This document shows, piece by piece, positions 53,540 through 62,316 of a stretch of 64,000 nt of DNA. The notes below the pieces were generated by a model. That model was not told where the DNA came from. It saw only the letters and a list, made by a program, of their open reading frames with translations, and did no database searches. The stretch comes from Pseudomonadota bacterium (GTDB taxonomy: Bacteria > Pseudomonadota > Gammaproteobacteria > Burkholderiales > Ferrovaceae), in NCBI GenBank assembly GCA_021805445.1, contig JAJZFH010000049.1, positions 1 through 64,000 of the forward strand, given 5' to 3'. Made by a program: the position numbers and the translations under genes. Each line of letters opens with the position of its first letter. Within the stretch, counting starts at the first letter, position 1.

Positions 53540-54946
53540 TTAACGTTCGTAGGCCAGTTCGTGGGCCATGCGTCCCTCTGGAATCACTGTCCCAGCGCGT
53601 GCGGTCATCCACATGTTATAGAGCCAGAAGCAGTTTCCTGTAAACACCAGAGAACCACCGATCCAGCGGGCAATCATGTAGGGATGCTCTGCCATCACCA
53701 CGTCGATGTACGGGACTTCGTAGATCTTTCCGGCCCCCTGAATCAGCCCGGCAATGGTCATGGACACCCAGTAGGTCGTAAACCCGATCAACAGAAACCA
53801 GAAATGCAGATTGCCCAGGGTCAGAGAGTACAACTTGCGCTTCATCAGAGTTTGCAAACCCAGATAGACAGCGGCGGCTTCCAGGAAGGTCGAAAAGCCC
53901 AGGAGAGCCAAGTGTGCGTGCGCCACGATCCAGCCCGTCCCATGAATGTACCAGTTGATGGCGCGGGTTTGCTGGAAGCCCCCTTGCATGTTCAGCGGAA
54001 TGGCCATCAGACAGCCCGTCACCGTGAAGCGGATCTCCAGGTTTTCCACGAACATGTTCCATTTTCCTTGCATGGTCAACAGGATGTTGGACACGAAGGC
54101 AACGGCCGGCACCAGAATCAGAACCCCTTCCACCGAGGCGAAGGATTTGAGCCATTCAGGCAAAGGTGCGGACATCAGGTGATGGGCAGCAGGAGTGGAG
54201 TAGAACACTACGACAGACCAGAAGTGCAGGTGACCAATCCGGTGCGAATAGAGCGGATTGCCAGTGACCTTGGGAATGGTGTAGTAGGCAATGGCCGCAG
54301 CTACCGGGGTGATCCACAGACCCAGCACATTGTGCGCAAACCACCAGGTCAGGTAGGCTTCGGTCAATCCGGTCAGATGGAACCACTCGGGCAGGTTACC
54401 CACGATGAACACGATGCTGACCATGAACACAGCGGAAGCGAAGAACCAGTTGGTGGTGTAGATCCCCTGCGTCTTGCGGTGGATGACGGTCATCCAGACA
54501 TTGATCCCCAAGGGAATGGTCATGAAGGTGGCAATGTACAGATCGATGAACCAGGGGAAGTCAGAATACTCCCGCCCCGAGGTCATCCCGGACCACAACA
54601 AGGTCAATCCCAGGGACAGTCCGACATTCCAGAGAAACGCATTCCAGATGCCCAACTTTTCCGACCACAACTTGGTGTTACCCAAGGCCGGGGTCATGTA
54701 CATCATGGCCATGGCAAACGCCATGGAGATCCAGCCAAAAATCACGGCGTGGACGTGCACTTGACGCATGTGACCAAAGGAAACGAACTCCAGACCCGTG
54801 ACAAAATCAGGAAATGCCAACTTGGATGCGTTGAAGGCACCCAACCCGGTTCCAATCACAAACCAGACAATCGCGGAGAAACCGAAATAAACCGCAGCCG
54901 ATCCCTCCGGAATATCTTCGCTACGCGCAAATAGGTACTTGAACAT
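53540..54946 (-). CDS. ccoN: cbb3-like heme-copper oxidase catalytic subunit CcoN
   Basis: This 468-aa protein has about twelve spans and the six key His of heme-copper oxidases: low-spin haem b H64/H66 (VHVHAVIF) and H345, high-spin haem H343 (VAHAHLALLG), CuB ligands H205 (WFAHNVLG), H255 and H256 (STPAAHH), with Y249 close to the CuB pair. The pattern with no Glu on helix VI fits the cbb3 (C) family. It reduces O2 to water and pumps protons. AGGGGGGG precedes the ATG. Confidence 0.92.
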   Translation of the reverse strand: MFKYLFARSEDIPEGSAAVYFGFSAIVWFVIGTGLGAFNASKLAFPDFVTGLEFVSFGHMRQVHVHAVIFGWISMAFAMAMMYMTPALGNTKLWSEKLGIWNAFLWNVGLSLGLTLLWSGMTSGREYSDFPWFIDLYIATFMTIPLGINVWMTVIHRKTQGIYTTNWFFASAVFMVSIVFIVGNLPEWFHLTGLTEAYLTWWFAHNVLGLWITPVAAAIAYYTIPKVTGNPLYSHRIGHLHFWSVVVFYSTPAAHHLMSAPLPEWLKSFASVEGVLILVPAVAFVSNILLTMQGKWNMFVENLEIRFTVTGCLMAIPLNMQGGFQQTRAINWYIHGTGWIVAHAHLALLGFSTFLEAAAVYLGLQTLMKRKLYSLTLGNLHFWFLLIGFTTYWVSMTIAGLIQGAGKIYEVPYIDVVMAEHPYMIARWIGGSLVFTGNCFWLYNMWMTARAGTVIPEGRMAHELAYER

Positions 54947-55015
54947 CTTGAACCCCCCCCTGTTGATTTCTATATCAGATTACGTGAGTAAATGAATATG
55001 TGTTATTGGAATGAA

Positions 55016-55120
55016 TTAATGGTGGCCTTGACGTTTACGAGGCATCAGGACATACCAGGAAAGAAGCATGCTGGAAAAGGCAAGGGAAATCCCCAGAACT
55101 GCAGCGATAGTACCGATCAT
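55016..55120 (-). CDS. 34-aa single-span membrane peptide upstream of ccoN
   Basis: A 34-codon ORF with AAGGAGA before ATG 55120 encodes a peptide beginning MIGTIAAVLG, hydrophobic to about residue 24, and ending in the basic tail PRKRQGHH. It is the second gene of the oxidase block, 70 bases before ccoN. It has the size and topology of CcoQ/CcoM-type small subunits; the family is not recognised by sequence. Confidence 0.7.
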   Translation of the reverse strand: MIGTIAAVLGISLAFSSMLLSWYVLMPRKRQGHH

Positions 55121-55167
55121 TTCAATGTCTCCTTGACGCGAATGGCGCGCAAATGGTTGGATGAGGA

Positions 55168-55443
55168 TCAAGCGGCGTTTTCAATGGCATCATGCCGCTG
55201 AAAGGCGATGGCAAGAATACCGATGTAAGCGAAACCGAAAACGAGCATACACCAGTCGATGAACCCCGTGAAGGTATGAGGATCATACGCCTGACCGTTC
55301 CACCCGCCCCAGTTGTTGAAGTCACCGCGCCCCAGGAAACACATCAAGGCTGCACCGAACACGCTGCCATTGCCCATACCCGTCAGCATTCCGCCGACGA
55401 TCATGCACCAAAAGCCGCGCGACATGATGGATTTTTTTTGCAT
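55168..55443 (-). CDS. Two-span membrane protein, unknown (91 aa), first gene of the oxidase block
   Basis: This 91-aa protein has two spans (about 8-30 and 60-80). The loop between them is polar and Trp/Asn-rich (GDFNNWGGWNGQAYDPHTFTG). A strong GGGGGGAGGA ribosome site precedes ATG 55443. It follows a promoter with a 125-base structured leader. Family not recognised; a small oxidase or ACIII-associated subunit is likely. Confidence 0.6.
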   Translation of the reverse strand: MQKKSIMSRGFWCMIVGGMLTGMGNGSVFGAALMCFLGRGDFNNWGGWNGQAYDPHTFTGFIDWCMLVFGFAYIGILAIAFQRHDAIENAA

Positions 55444-55480
55444 TCCTCCCCCCTCTCTTTCGTTTTCACTGAAATTAATG

Positions 55481-55520
55481 ATATTCAGCAACTTACAAAA
55501 CTTTTTATTTTGCTGATTAT
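55481..55520. repeat. Inverted repeat in the leader of the oxidase block
   Basis: ATATTCAGCAA (55481-55491) and TTGCTGATTAT (55510-55520) pair at 10 of 11 positions around an 18-base AT-rich spacer. In the minus-strand transcript it would form a hairpin about 40 bases before the 91-aa gene. No T run follows, so it is a leader structure or protein site rather than a terminator. Confidence 0.5.
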
Positions 55521-55574
55521 CTCTCTTGTCCCACTTGTGGGTCGTTTCCTTGCGGTTTCAACCTCTCATGCCAC

Positions 55575-55617
55575 TTTATACCAGCATCCAGTGCGGTTTT
55601 CAACCCATCCGCACTGG
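55575..55617 (-). promoter_or_regulatory. Strong internal promoter of the oxidase block, overlapped by a 9-bp palindrome
   Basis: On the minus strand TTGAAA (55603-55598) and TATAAA (55580-55575) are spaced exactly 17 bases, with an extended TGG just before the -10. The predicted start is near 55568. CCAGTGCGG (55588-55596) and CCGCACTGG (55609-55617) form a perfect inverted repeat that spans the -35 and spacer, a good operator geometry. The palindrome could also form an RNA hairpin at the 3' end of the ACIII transcript. Confidence 0.75.
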
Positions 55618-55630
55618 AAATTCTTCTTTC

Positions 55631-56635
55631 TTACTTGATCACCTGCGTACTTTTCAACCGATTGCGTACGATCAGGAAAGCCGTGACCATCACCACCACC
55701 GTCACCCCGATGTCAAAACTGCCGGTCATCGGAAAATGCGGGGTGGGATAAGTGCCGGAAATCCAGGTATAACGTTCCACCCAGCTGCCTAAAACGATGT
55801 CACAGGCAATGAAAAAAATCACTCGGGGATTATGCCGACTGAAGGGAAAAACCAGGGTCACGAAGGGGATGATGAACTTCATCACGAAGAACATCCAGAA
55901 CAACGGGCTGTAGTCACCATACTGCATCTGGTAGATCCGTCCCGTTTCTTCCGAAATGTTGCCGTACCATATGATCAGGTACTGCCCAAAGAAGGTATAG
56001 ATCCATAAAATGGTGAAGCCCAGCATCATCTGCGCCAGATAATTGAAAATCTGCAGGCGAATCTTCTGCCGGATCACCCCGGTGTTCTGGAGGATGGTGA
56101 GCAGAATCACGAAGGAAGCCAGGAACATGCCCGAGACGCTGACGATGTAATTCACGGAAAACATGGAACTTTCCCAATGGGGCAAGAGAGTCATCTCGAA
56201 ATCCCACGCCACCATGGTGCAATACAGGACATGAATGAAGGGAATGGCGGCAGCGAGCGCCTTGAAGCGGGACAGATTCTCCGGAGAATCTTCAGAGGTG
56301 CGCTGCAGTCGGACAAACGCTCCATAAGCCAGTCCCACGATGATGATTCCGGCAATCTCACGCACCCGCAAAAACTTCAGGTTGTTCCACTTGGGCAGTT
56401 GCTCGAAGGTGCCCGCCCAGGGAAAAGTCATCTCCCCCCCAAACAGCAGAATGAGCAGAAGTATCACGGCGAGCGGATACAGGGCAAAGAAAGCAACAGA
56501 AATGTGGCGAACTTCATAGCGCCACTTGGCATTGACCAGATGCAGCAGGCAAGGCAGGGCAACCCCTGCCAGACACAGGTGCAACACGATCAGAAAATCC
56601 ACGGTCAGTACTGACCAACTTGCAAATGGAATCAC
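55631..56635 (-). CDS. actF: Alternative complex III subunit ActF
   Basis: This 334-aa ten-span NrfD-like protein belongs to ActF (MIPFASWSVLTVDFLIVLHL; conserved RVREIAGIIIVGLAYGAFVRL, WERFTWISG-type end WVERYTWISGTYPTPHFP). It is one of two membrane quinol-module subunits of ACIII. The start is GTG 56635 with AAGGAG upstream. It is the last act gene; 187 bases separate it from the oxidase block. Confidence 0.92.
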   Translation of the reverse strand: MIPFASWSVLTVDFLIVLHLCLAGVALPCLLHLVNAKWRYEVRHISVAFFALYPLAVILLLILLFGGEMTFPWAGTFEQLPKWNNLKFLRVREIAGIIIVGLAYGAFVRLQRTSEDSPENLSRFKALAAAIPFIHVLYCTMVAWDFEMTLLPHWESSMFSVNYIVSVSGMFLASFVILLTILQNTGVIRQKIRLQIFNYLAQMMLGFTILWIYTFFGQYLIIWYGNISEETGRIYQMQYGDYSPLFWMFFVMKFIIPFVTLVFPFSRHNPRVIFFIACDIVLGSWVERYTWISGTYPTPHFPMTGSFDIGVTVVVMVTAFLIVRNRLKSTQVIK

Positions 56636-56651
56636 GGCGCGGCTCCTTGGG

Positions 56652-57200
56652 TTATTTATTATCGGTGGTCGTCATGTCGCGTTTTTTGGCGGTAGGGTCA
56701 GTCAACAGACCATGTCGCACATAATTCACCACATCCCAGCGCTCGGAGGGAGACATGTCGTTCCCGTAGGAGGGCATGAGTGCCCCACCAAAAGTGATAT
56801 GCCCCCAGATATACCCTTCGGGAACTTCTTTCTGAACTCGAGGGGCGGTCAGATCAAAGGGGCGTACGATCAGTTTCTCCCCCACCAGGCCATCTCCCGT
56901 GCCCGAATCTCCATGACAGGGGACACAGTAGATCTTGAACATCTCCCGTCCGTAGGCCACCGACTTTGCCGTGGGCGGATTGGGGTTGGGCAGATTCATG
57001 GCCGTTTCCGCATCATGCACATAAGGGGTCGTCGGGGTTCCCGTCATCGGCACGGAATTTACCGGAAAAGGTCGCACGGCATCCGGACCTTCCTGGGGTT
57101 TGACGCTGATCTGATTGGCCATGTCCATGCTCCATGGCCACGCCATGGCAAGAGAGGGAACCAGTGCCAGAAGGGGTATCCAGCGAGTAAGCGATTTCAT
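56652..57200 (-). CDS. actE: Alternative complex III monohaem cytochrome c, ActE
   Basis: This 182-aa protein has a signal peptide (1-20, ending AMAW) and a class I cytochrome c domain with CVPCH and a distal Met in GALMPSYGNDMSP. It passes electrons from ActA to the oxidase. It overlaps actD by 4 bases. Confidence 0.93.
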   Translation of the reverse strand: MKSLTRWIPLLALVPSLAMAWPWSMDMANQISVKPQEGPDAVRPFPVNSVPMTGTPTTPYVHDAETAMNLPNPNPPTAKSVAYGREMFKIYCVPCHGDSGTGDGLVGEKLIVRPFDLTAPRVQKEVPEGYIWGHITFGGALMPSYGNDMSPSERWDVVNYVRHGLLTDPTAKKRDMTTTDNK

Positions 57201-57727
57201 CGTGCTTGGTCTCCCATGATTTCGAGAGGCTTGTGACGCCCCAAAATTTCGTTGATTTGTGGAATACTTTGCGGTTCGGCCTTCACCAGAATACCAATCT
57301 TGTCTTCGGACACGCTGGCATTGTAGAGCGGACTCCGGTTCCCCGGCAGTTTCATGGCCACGAAGGTCGCCAGAACCGTCATGAGCACCCCGGACAAGAT
57401 GAACAGTTCATAGGTCAGCACCATATCCGGCGGAAGGGGGACCACAGGTCGTCCACCCCGTACCTGATAAATGAAACTGGCCTGGGCCGAGGCAATCAAC
57501 ACCAACCCCGTGGTGGGCCCCAGCAAGACCCCCAGCAGGGTGAACCACTGGATATAGACGGGGCGTGGTCCCAGCAACTCACTCAATTCCGGATGATCGA
57601 TGGGGGACTTGACCACCACATCCTCCATTCTGAAGCCCGACACGCCGGAGGATTTGAGTTCCTTGAGCGCATTGGCTGCTTCGTCCATGTCAGCATACAG
57701 CGCCAGAGTATGAGATTTTTTCATCAC
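57197..57727 (-). CDS. actD: Alternative complex III subunit ActD (DUF3341)
   Basis: This 176-aa protein with two spans (about 62-85 and 108-130) is of the DUF3341 family. Its soluble N-terminus (ALYADMDEAANALKELKSSGVSGFRMEDVVVKSP) is a ferredoxin-like regulatory fold. Overlaps with actC and actE are 4 bases each. Confidence 0.92.
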   Translation of the reverse strand: MMKKSHTLALYADMDEAANALKELKSSGVSGFRMEDVVVKSPIDHPELSELLGPRPVYIQWFTLLGVLLGPTTGLVLIASAQASFIYQVRGGRPVVPLPPDMVLTYELFILSGVLMTVLATFVAMKLPGNRSPLYNASVSEDKIGILVKAEPQSIPQINEILGRHKPLEIMGDQAR

Positions 57728-59187
57728 GCCTGTCCTCCTTCCATTTCCGGCAACAGACCTGGTTCATGAACCTCTGTCTGTGTCGCATGAGCCTTTTCTT
57801 CCATGTTTTGTTCGTGCACCATTTCCTTGACTTCGTACATGGATACACTGGGGAAGATCTTGCAGTACAACATGAAGAGCATGGTGAACCAGCCAAAACT
57901 CCCGGCCACGATGCCCCACTGCACCCAACTGGGGAACCAACCTGCGGTCCATAGCCATGGATAGTGCGATTTGGCAAAGGTGGGCGTGATGATCTGGAAA
58001 CGTTCCAGCCACATGCCGACATTGAGAATCAGTGAAATGATCAGCAGGGTCGTGTAATTGGTACGCACGAAACGAATCAACAAAGTGAAGGGCATCACCA
58101 TGGCGCAGAAGATCATTCCCCAGAACTGCAGGGCATAGTCCCCTGTGGCACGGTAAACCAGGTCAGCCTTGGCCACTTCATCGCTGCCGTACCAGGTGGT
58201 GGCATACTCGATCAGATCCAGATAGGTCCAGACCATGGCAATGGCGAAGGTCATCTTGATCAACTTGTTGAGAATCGGCTGGGTCATGTAGGCTTCAAAA
58301 CGGAACACATAACGCAGGACGATAAACAGGGTGATGATGCCCGAACATCCTGAATACAGCGCCCCCAGCACGAAGTAAGGAGGGAAGGACGTCACATGCC
58401 AGCCTGGGTTTTGGGATACGGCAAAGTCGGTGGACACGATGGAATGAACAGAAACCGCCAGTGGCATCAGGAAGCAAGCCATGGTCATATAAGCCACCTT
58501 GAAATTGGCCCATTGGCGATCGGTCCCTTGCCAACCCATGGAGAGAAAGCGGTAAAGTGCCCGCCGAGCCCCCCTGGCATTGTCACGACAGATCGCCAGA
58601 TCGGGAATCATCCCCATGTAGAGGAACAGCAGCGATGAAGTCAGATAGGTTCCGATGGCCGTCGCATCCCATACCAGGGGAGAAGTGAAATTAGGCCAGG
58701 TCCAGCGTTCGTTGGGATAGGCCACCACATAGTAGAACTGCCAGAGCCTTCCCATGTGCACCAGCACGAACAGGGCTGCCGTGAGCAAGGTGAAGGTGGT
58801 CATGGCTTCCGAATAACGATAGATCGGTTTTCGCCAGTCCGCATGAATGATATGAAGCAGGGCAGACAGCAAAGTCCCGGAGTGCCCCATCCCGATCCAG
58901 AAAATGAAGGTGGCGATGTACAGACCCCAGACCTGCGGGTTGTTCAAATCCGACACCCCCATTCCGTTTTGATACTGATAGACCTCACAGTAAACACCAA
59001 AGGAGAACAGGGCCAGGGCAGAAAAGAAGATCACCCAGAAAACGGGGCGCGGCTTTTCCAGACTTTTCAGCACATCCTTGTTGATCTTGGCCCAGGTAAC
59101 GTCTGCCCCCAGATCTTTCTGCTTGGGGACGAACTTTCTTTCAACTTGCACATCCATTTGCGGACGGCTAGGAACACTATGACTCAT
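57724..59187 (-). CDS. actC: Alternative complex III quinol-oxidising membrane subunit ActC (NrfD family)
   Basis: This 487-aa ten-span NrfD/PsrC-type protein has the family block GHSGTLLSALLHIIHADWRKPIYRYSEAMT and NVGMWLERFQII. It holds the quinol site of ACIII. It follows actB2 by 44 bases and overlaps actD by 4. Confidence 0.94.
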   Translation of the reverse strand: MSHSVPSRPQMDVQVERKFVPKQKDLGADVTWAKINKDVLKSLEKPRPVFWVIFFSALALFSFGVYCEVYQYQNGMGVSDLNNPQVWGLYIATFIFWIGMGHSGTLLSALLHIIHADWRKPIYRYSEAMTTFTLLTAALFVLVHMGRLWQFYYVVAYPNERWTWPNFTSPLVWDATAIGTYLTSSLLFLYMGMIPDLAICRDNARGARRALYRFLSMGWQGTDRQWANFKVAYMTMACFLMPLAVSVHSIVSTDFAVSQNPGWHVTSFPPYFVLGALYSGCSGIITLFIVLRYVFRFEAYMTQPILNKLIKMTFAIAMVWTYLDLIEYATTWYGSDEVAKADLVYRATGDYALQFWGMIFCAMVMPFTLLIRFVRTNYTTLLIISLILNVGMWLERFQIITPTFAKSHYPWLWTAGWFPSWVQWGIVAGSFGWFTMLFMLYCKIFPSVSMYEVKEMVHEQNMEEKAHATQTEVHEPGLLPEMEGGQA

Positions 59188-59231
59188 GGTTTTTTCCCTG
59201 AATGGTGGTAATCATGAAAGCGCGGTTCAAC

Positions 59232-60080
59232 TCAAGCCTCAAGATTACGTAAGCGTTCGAGATACACGACGGACGGATAGGTATTCAAATCCTCCAGAAT
59301 CCGGTAGCCGCGAATCCCCTCCTCTGACTTTTCCTGGCTGTTCTTGGCCAGATCTACCTGCTGGTTCTTCCACATTCTGGCCACCTTGGATTTTTTATCT
59401 GCCCAATTGCCAAAAGTAATCGCCGAGGTAGGACAGGCCTGTGCACAGGCAGTGAGTACTTCGCCATCGGCCAGAATGCGTCCTTCGGTCTTGGCCTTGT
59501 CCATCCCGGCACGCAAACGTTGCATGCAGAACGTGCACTTCTCCATCACCCCTTTGCTCCGCACCGTCACATCCGGATTCAATTGCAGTTCCAGAGGGTT
59601 GGGCCAGGCCCGATCAGGATAATTCCACCAATTGAAGTAGCGGACCTTGTAGGGACAGTTGGCAGAACAGTAACGCGACCCCACACACCGGTTATACACC
59701 TGGGTATTCAGACCATCCGGCGAGTGGTGGGTCGCGCCCACGGGGCAGACAGGCTCGCAGGGCGCCGCTTCACATTGCTGACAGAGCATGGGCAGGTATT
59801 CCGCCCCCCGTTCAGGAAATTCCGTCGCTTTGGCTTCGTCTGCGCCCCAGTATCGTTCGATGCGAATCCAGTGCATGGCCTGCCCCTTGCCAAAACGCTC
59901 CTTACCGACGACTGGCAGGTTATTCTCGGCATAACAGGCAACGGTACAGGCATTACATCCAATGCAGGAATCCAGATCGATGACCATGGCCCACTTATAG
60001 GGCGCATCCTCATACTGACCTTCATAGGGACGACGGGTCCGGAAAGAGTTCCAGTTCTGAATCAGATTGCTCAGTGACAT
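59232..60080 (-). CDS. actB2: Alternative complex III iron-sulfur subunit, ActB2 (separate from ActB1)
   Basis: This 282-aa ferredoxin-like protein has four [Fe-S] motifs, including CIGCNACTVACYAENNLP, CQQCEAAPCEPVCPVGATHH, RYCSANCPYKVRYFNWW and CTFCMQRLRAG...CAQACPTSAI. In many ACIII complexes this domain is fused to the C-terminus of ActB; here it is a separate gene whose ribosome site AAGGAG lies inside the end of actB1. Start chosen at ATG 60080. Confidence 0.93.
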   Translation of the reverse strand: MSLSNLIQNWNSFRTRRPYEGQYEDAPYKWAMVIDLDSCIGCNACTVACYAENNLPVVGKERFGKGQAMHWIRIERYWGADEAKATEFPERGAEYLPMLCQQCEAAPCEPVCPVGATHHSPDGLNTQVYNRCVGSRYCSANCPYKVRYFNWWNYPDRAWPNPLELQLNPDVTVRSKGVMEKCTFCMQRLRAGMDKAKTEGRILADGEVLTACAQACPTSAITFGNWADKKSKVARMWKNQQVDLAKNSQEKSEEGIRGYRILEDLNTYPSVVYLERLRNLEA

Positions 60081-60081
60081 G

Positions 60082-62289
60082 CTAGATCTCCTTGGACAAT
60101 TTGGCTTGATCGGCCGGCAGGGTGGCGACAAGTTTCTGCCCACCTTGGAAGGTGGTCGGTCCCTCGTCCTTCACGATCTTTTGATATTCGCCCGTCTTTC
60201 TCACTGCCACGCGCGTGGCATGCATGGCCAATTCTCCCGTATGGGCATCAAAAATCGGATCGAGGATCTTGTAGGGATTGACCCCGACCCCCGTGGCAAA
60301 CCGACCGAGTTGGGTATGCCCCTGCCCCAGGGGCATGGATACGGTATCGGGTTGGATGCCGGGAAACAGATAGGCCTTGGCACGCACAGACCCCGTCGCA
60401 GACTGGATCTGCAGAATATCTCCTTCCTTGATCTGCATCGCCTCCGCCATCTTGGGGTGCATTTCCACCCAACTGTCCCAGACCACGGTGGTCATGGTTT
60501 CCGGAGACTCTTGAAGCCAGGGCAAGTAGGCATGACGCCCATCGCGCATGTCCGGCCGGATGGAAGGAACGAAGTAGAAGGGGTAATCCGTTGCCAATTC
60601 TGCAGGCTTCGGCATGGTCAGGGCCGGTAATCTGGACTCCAGGGAGGTGGGTTTTCCATCCCACTTGACGAGACCATTCCGCAGGGCGTCTTCCCAGAAA
60701 TGATCATCACTGTCACTCACCTTGAAGACCGGCTTGGCCTTGACCATGGCGGTTTTGAGATAACTGTAATAGTCGGGGAACCCCGCATAAGCCTCGGGTT
60801 TGCGTTTTTTCAACACCGACAGGAGGATATCGCCATACCCTTTGGACTCGGGATAGAGTTTTTCCATCAAGGGTTGCTGAAGCATCACTTCCACACCCTC
60901 CGGTTGATATTCGGCCACATGGCTGCCAAAGTCCTCCAATGCGGACAGCAAGGGGAGGATCAGATCGCAGTGTCCCGCCGTTTCATCCATGTGCGTCACG
61001 AAAGCCACCTTGAAAGGGACTTTGCTCATGGATTCCGCGAAGGGCAGATGGGATGGTGCCGTAAATACCGGGTTGGTACCATAAATCAGCAAGGCCTGGG
61101 TTTGTCCCGAGGCCATTTTTTGATTCAAGTCGACCAATGCCTGATAATTTCCCAGGACGGGAGTCAGTTGGGGGAAGGGATGCTCGGACTGCCCCTCCAT
61201 CGTTGTGCCCCGATTGCCCAGAATCACGTTGAGCAGTTGCACGGCAGCCGCATTGCTGAATCCGTAGGAATGTCCCTCCACCGAAGGGCCGGCAATCACC
61301 AGTGAGGGAGAATTGTTCCACAGTTGAGCCGCAATCAGGCGCACCGCATCGGAACCGATTCCCGTGATATCGCTCACGGCATCCCGATCGTAATTTTTGA
61401 CCAAATCCAGAACTTCCTGTGGGACTCCTTTGGAAAACTCTTCGTGTTGCAACAGGTCATGGGCGATTCCCAAGGCCAGGATCCCTTCGGTCCCTGGCTT
61501 GATGGGATACCAACGATCTGCATTCCCCCCCGTCAACGTCATACGCGGCTCGATCTGAATCAAGGTACCGCGCGGTGCCTTGCGGAACAGTGCGTACTGA
61601 CGCGCCATGTAGACCGGCGAGACACCGTTGCCCAGAAAATCATTGCCAAAGGAAACGATCAAACGCGCCTTGTGGATATTCCAGAGGGGCTGTTCTGCGC
61701 CCAGAATGGCCTTGCTGGCGGCCCTCCCCGTGGCGGTGGAGAGCGCATCGTAGGCCACATGATGGGTAGAATCAAAAGTTTCCAGGAAATTTTCCAGTAG
61801 CACCCGTTGGTGACCGCTGACCCCACCGGTCAAGAAAGCGATCTGTTCGCCTTTCAGCGGACTGTTCGGTCCCAGACGTTGTTCCAGGATCTGATGAGCC
61901 CTCTCCCAGGAAACGGGAGTCAACCCCCCTTCGCCCTGGTACATGGGGGTACGCAGCCGATCCGGGTTGTAGTGGGCTTGCACACCCGCCTGTCCCAGCC
62001 CACAGATCTTTCCGCCGCTGATTCCTGACTCGGGGTTTCCTTCCAACTTGAGAACCCGTCCTTCGCGGACCTTGCCCATGATCCCGCACCCGGAACCACA
62101 CTGCGCACAGGTCGAAGCATAAAAAACTCCGATACCCGGTACCACAAAGTCCTGGGGATTGACATAAGACATGACTTCTTCCACCCCCGACTCGATGGAA
62201 GTATGACCACATCCCGCCAGCGTGGCAGCCGCCCCACTGATCCCCAATACCTTGAGGAAATCTCGGCGATCCAAATTACTCATTGTCAT
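60082..62289 (-). CDS. actB1: Alternative complex III molybdopterin-fold subunit ActB1
   Basis: This 735-aa protein starts with a twin-arginine signal (DRRDFLKVLGISG), a lipobox-like LAGC, and one [4Fe-4S] motif CAQCGSGCGIMG. It continues as a molybdopterin-oxidoreductase fold (AYDALSTATGRAAS, PLLSALEDFGSHVAEY). ActB proteins have lost the Mo cofactor and act as structural Fe-S subunit. GGAG precedes ATG 62289. Confidence 0.93.
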   Translation of the reverse strand: MTMSNLDRRDFLKVLGISGAAATLAGCGHTSIESGVEEVMSYVNPQDFVVPGIGVFYASTCAQCGSGCGIMGKVREGRVLKLEGNPESGISGGKICGLGQAGVQAHYNPDRLRTPMYQGEGGLTPVSWERAHQILEQRLGPNSPLKGEQIAFLTGGVSGHQRVLLENFLETFDSTHHVAYDALSTATGRAASKAILGAEQPLWNIHKARLIVSFGNDFLGNGVSPVYMARQYALFRKAPRGTLIQIEPRMTLTGGNADRWYPIKPGTEGILALGIAHDLLQHEEFSKGVPQEVLDLVKNYDRDAVSDITGIGSDAVRLIAAQLWNNSPSLVIAGPSVEGHSYGFSNAAAVQLLNVILGNRGTTMEGQSEHPFPQLTPVLGNYQALVDLNQKMASGQTQALLIYGTNPVFTAPSHLPFAESMSKVPFKVAFVTHMDETAGHCDLILPLLSALEDFGSHVAEYQPEGVEVMLQQPLMEKLYPESKGYGDILLSVLKKRKPEAYAGFPDYYSYLKTAMVKAKPVFKVSDSDDHFWEDALRNGLVKWDGKPTSLESRLPALTMPKPAELATDYPFYFVPSIRPDMRDGRHAYLPWLQESPETMTTVVWDSWVEMHPKMAEAMQIKEGDILQIQSATGSVRAKAYLFPGIQPDTVSMPLGQGHTQLGRFATGVGVNPYKILDPIFDAHTGELAMHATRVAVRKTGEYQKIVKDEGPTTFQGGQKLVATLPADQAKLSKEI

Positions 62290-62316
62290 TTCATCGTCTC
62301 CTGTTTGGTCGCCGTT

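Noticed and set aside
52811-54934. 707-aa plus-strand ORF opposite ccoO and ccoN
   Set aside because: Antisense shadow of oxidase genes with clear haem and copper ligands; His/Gln/Gly-rich, no domain.
55588-55617. Palindrome after actF as a terminator of the act operon
   Set aside because: No T run follows on the minus strand; it overlaps a near-consensus promoter, so an operator or mRNA 3' structure is more likely.
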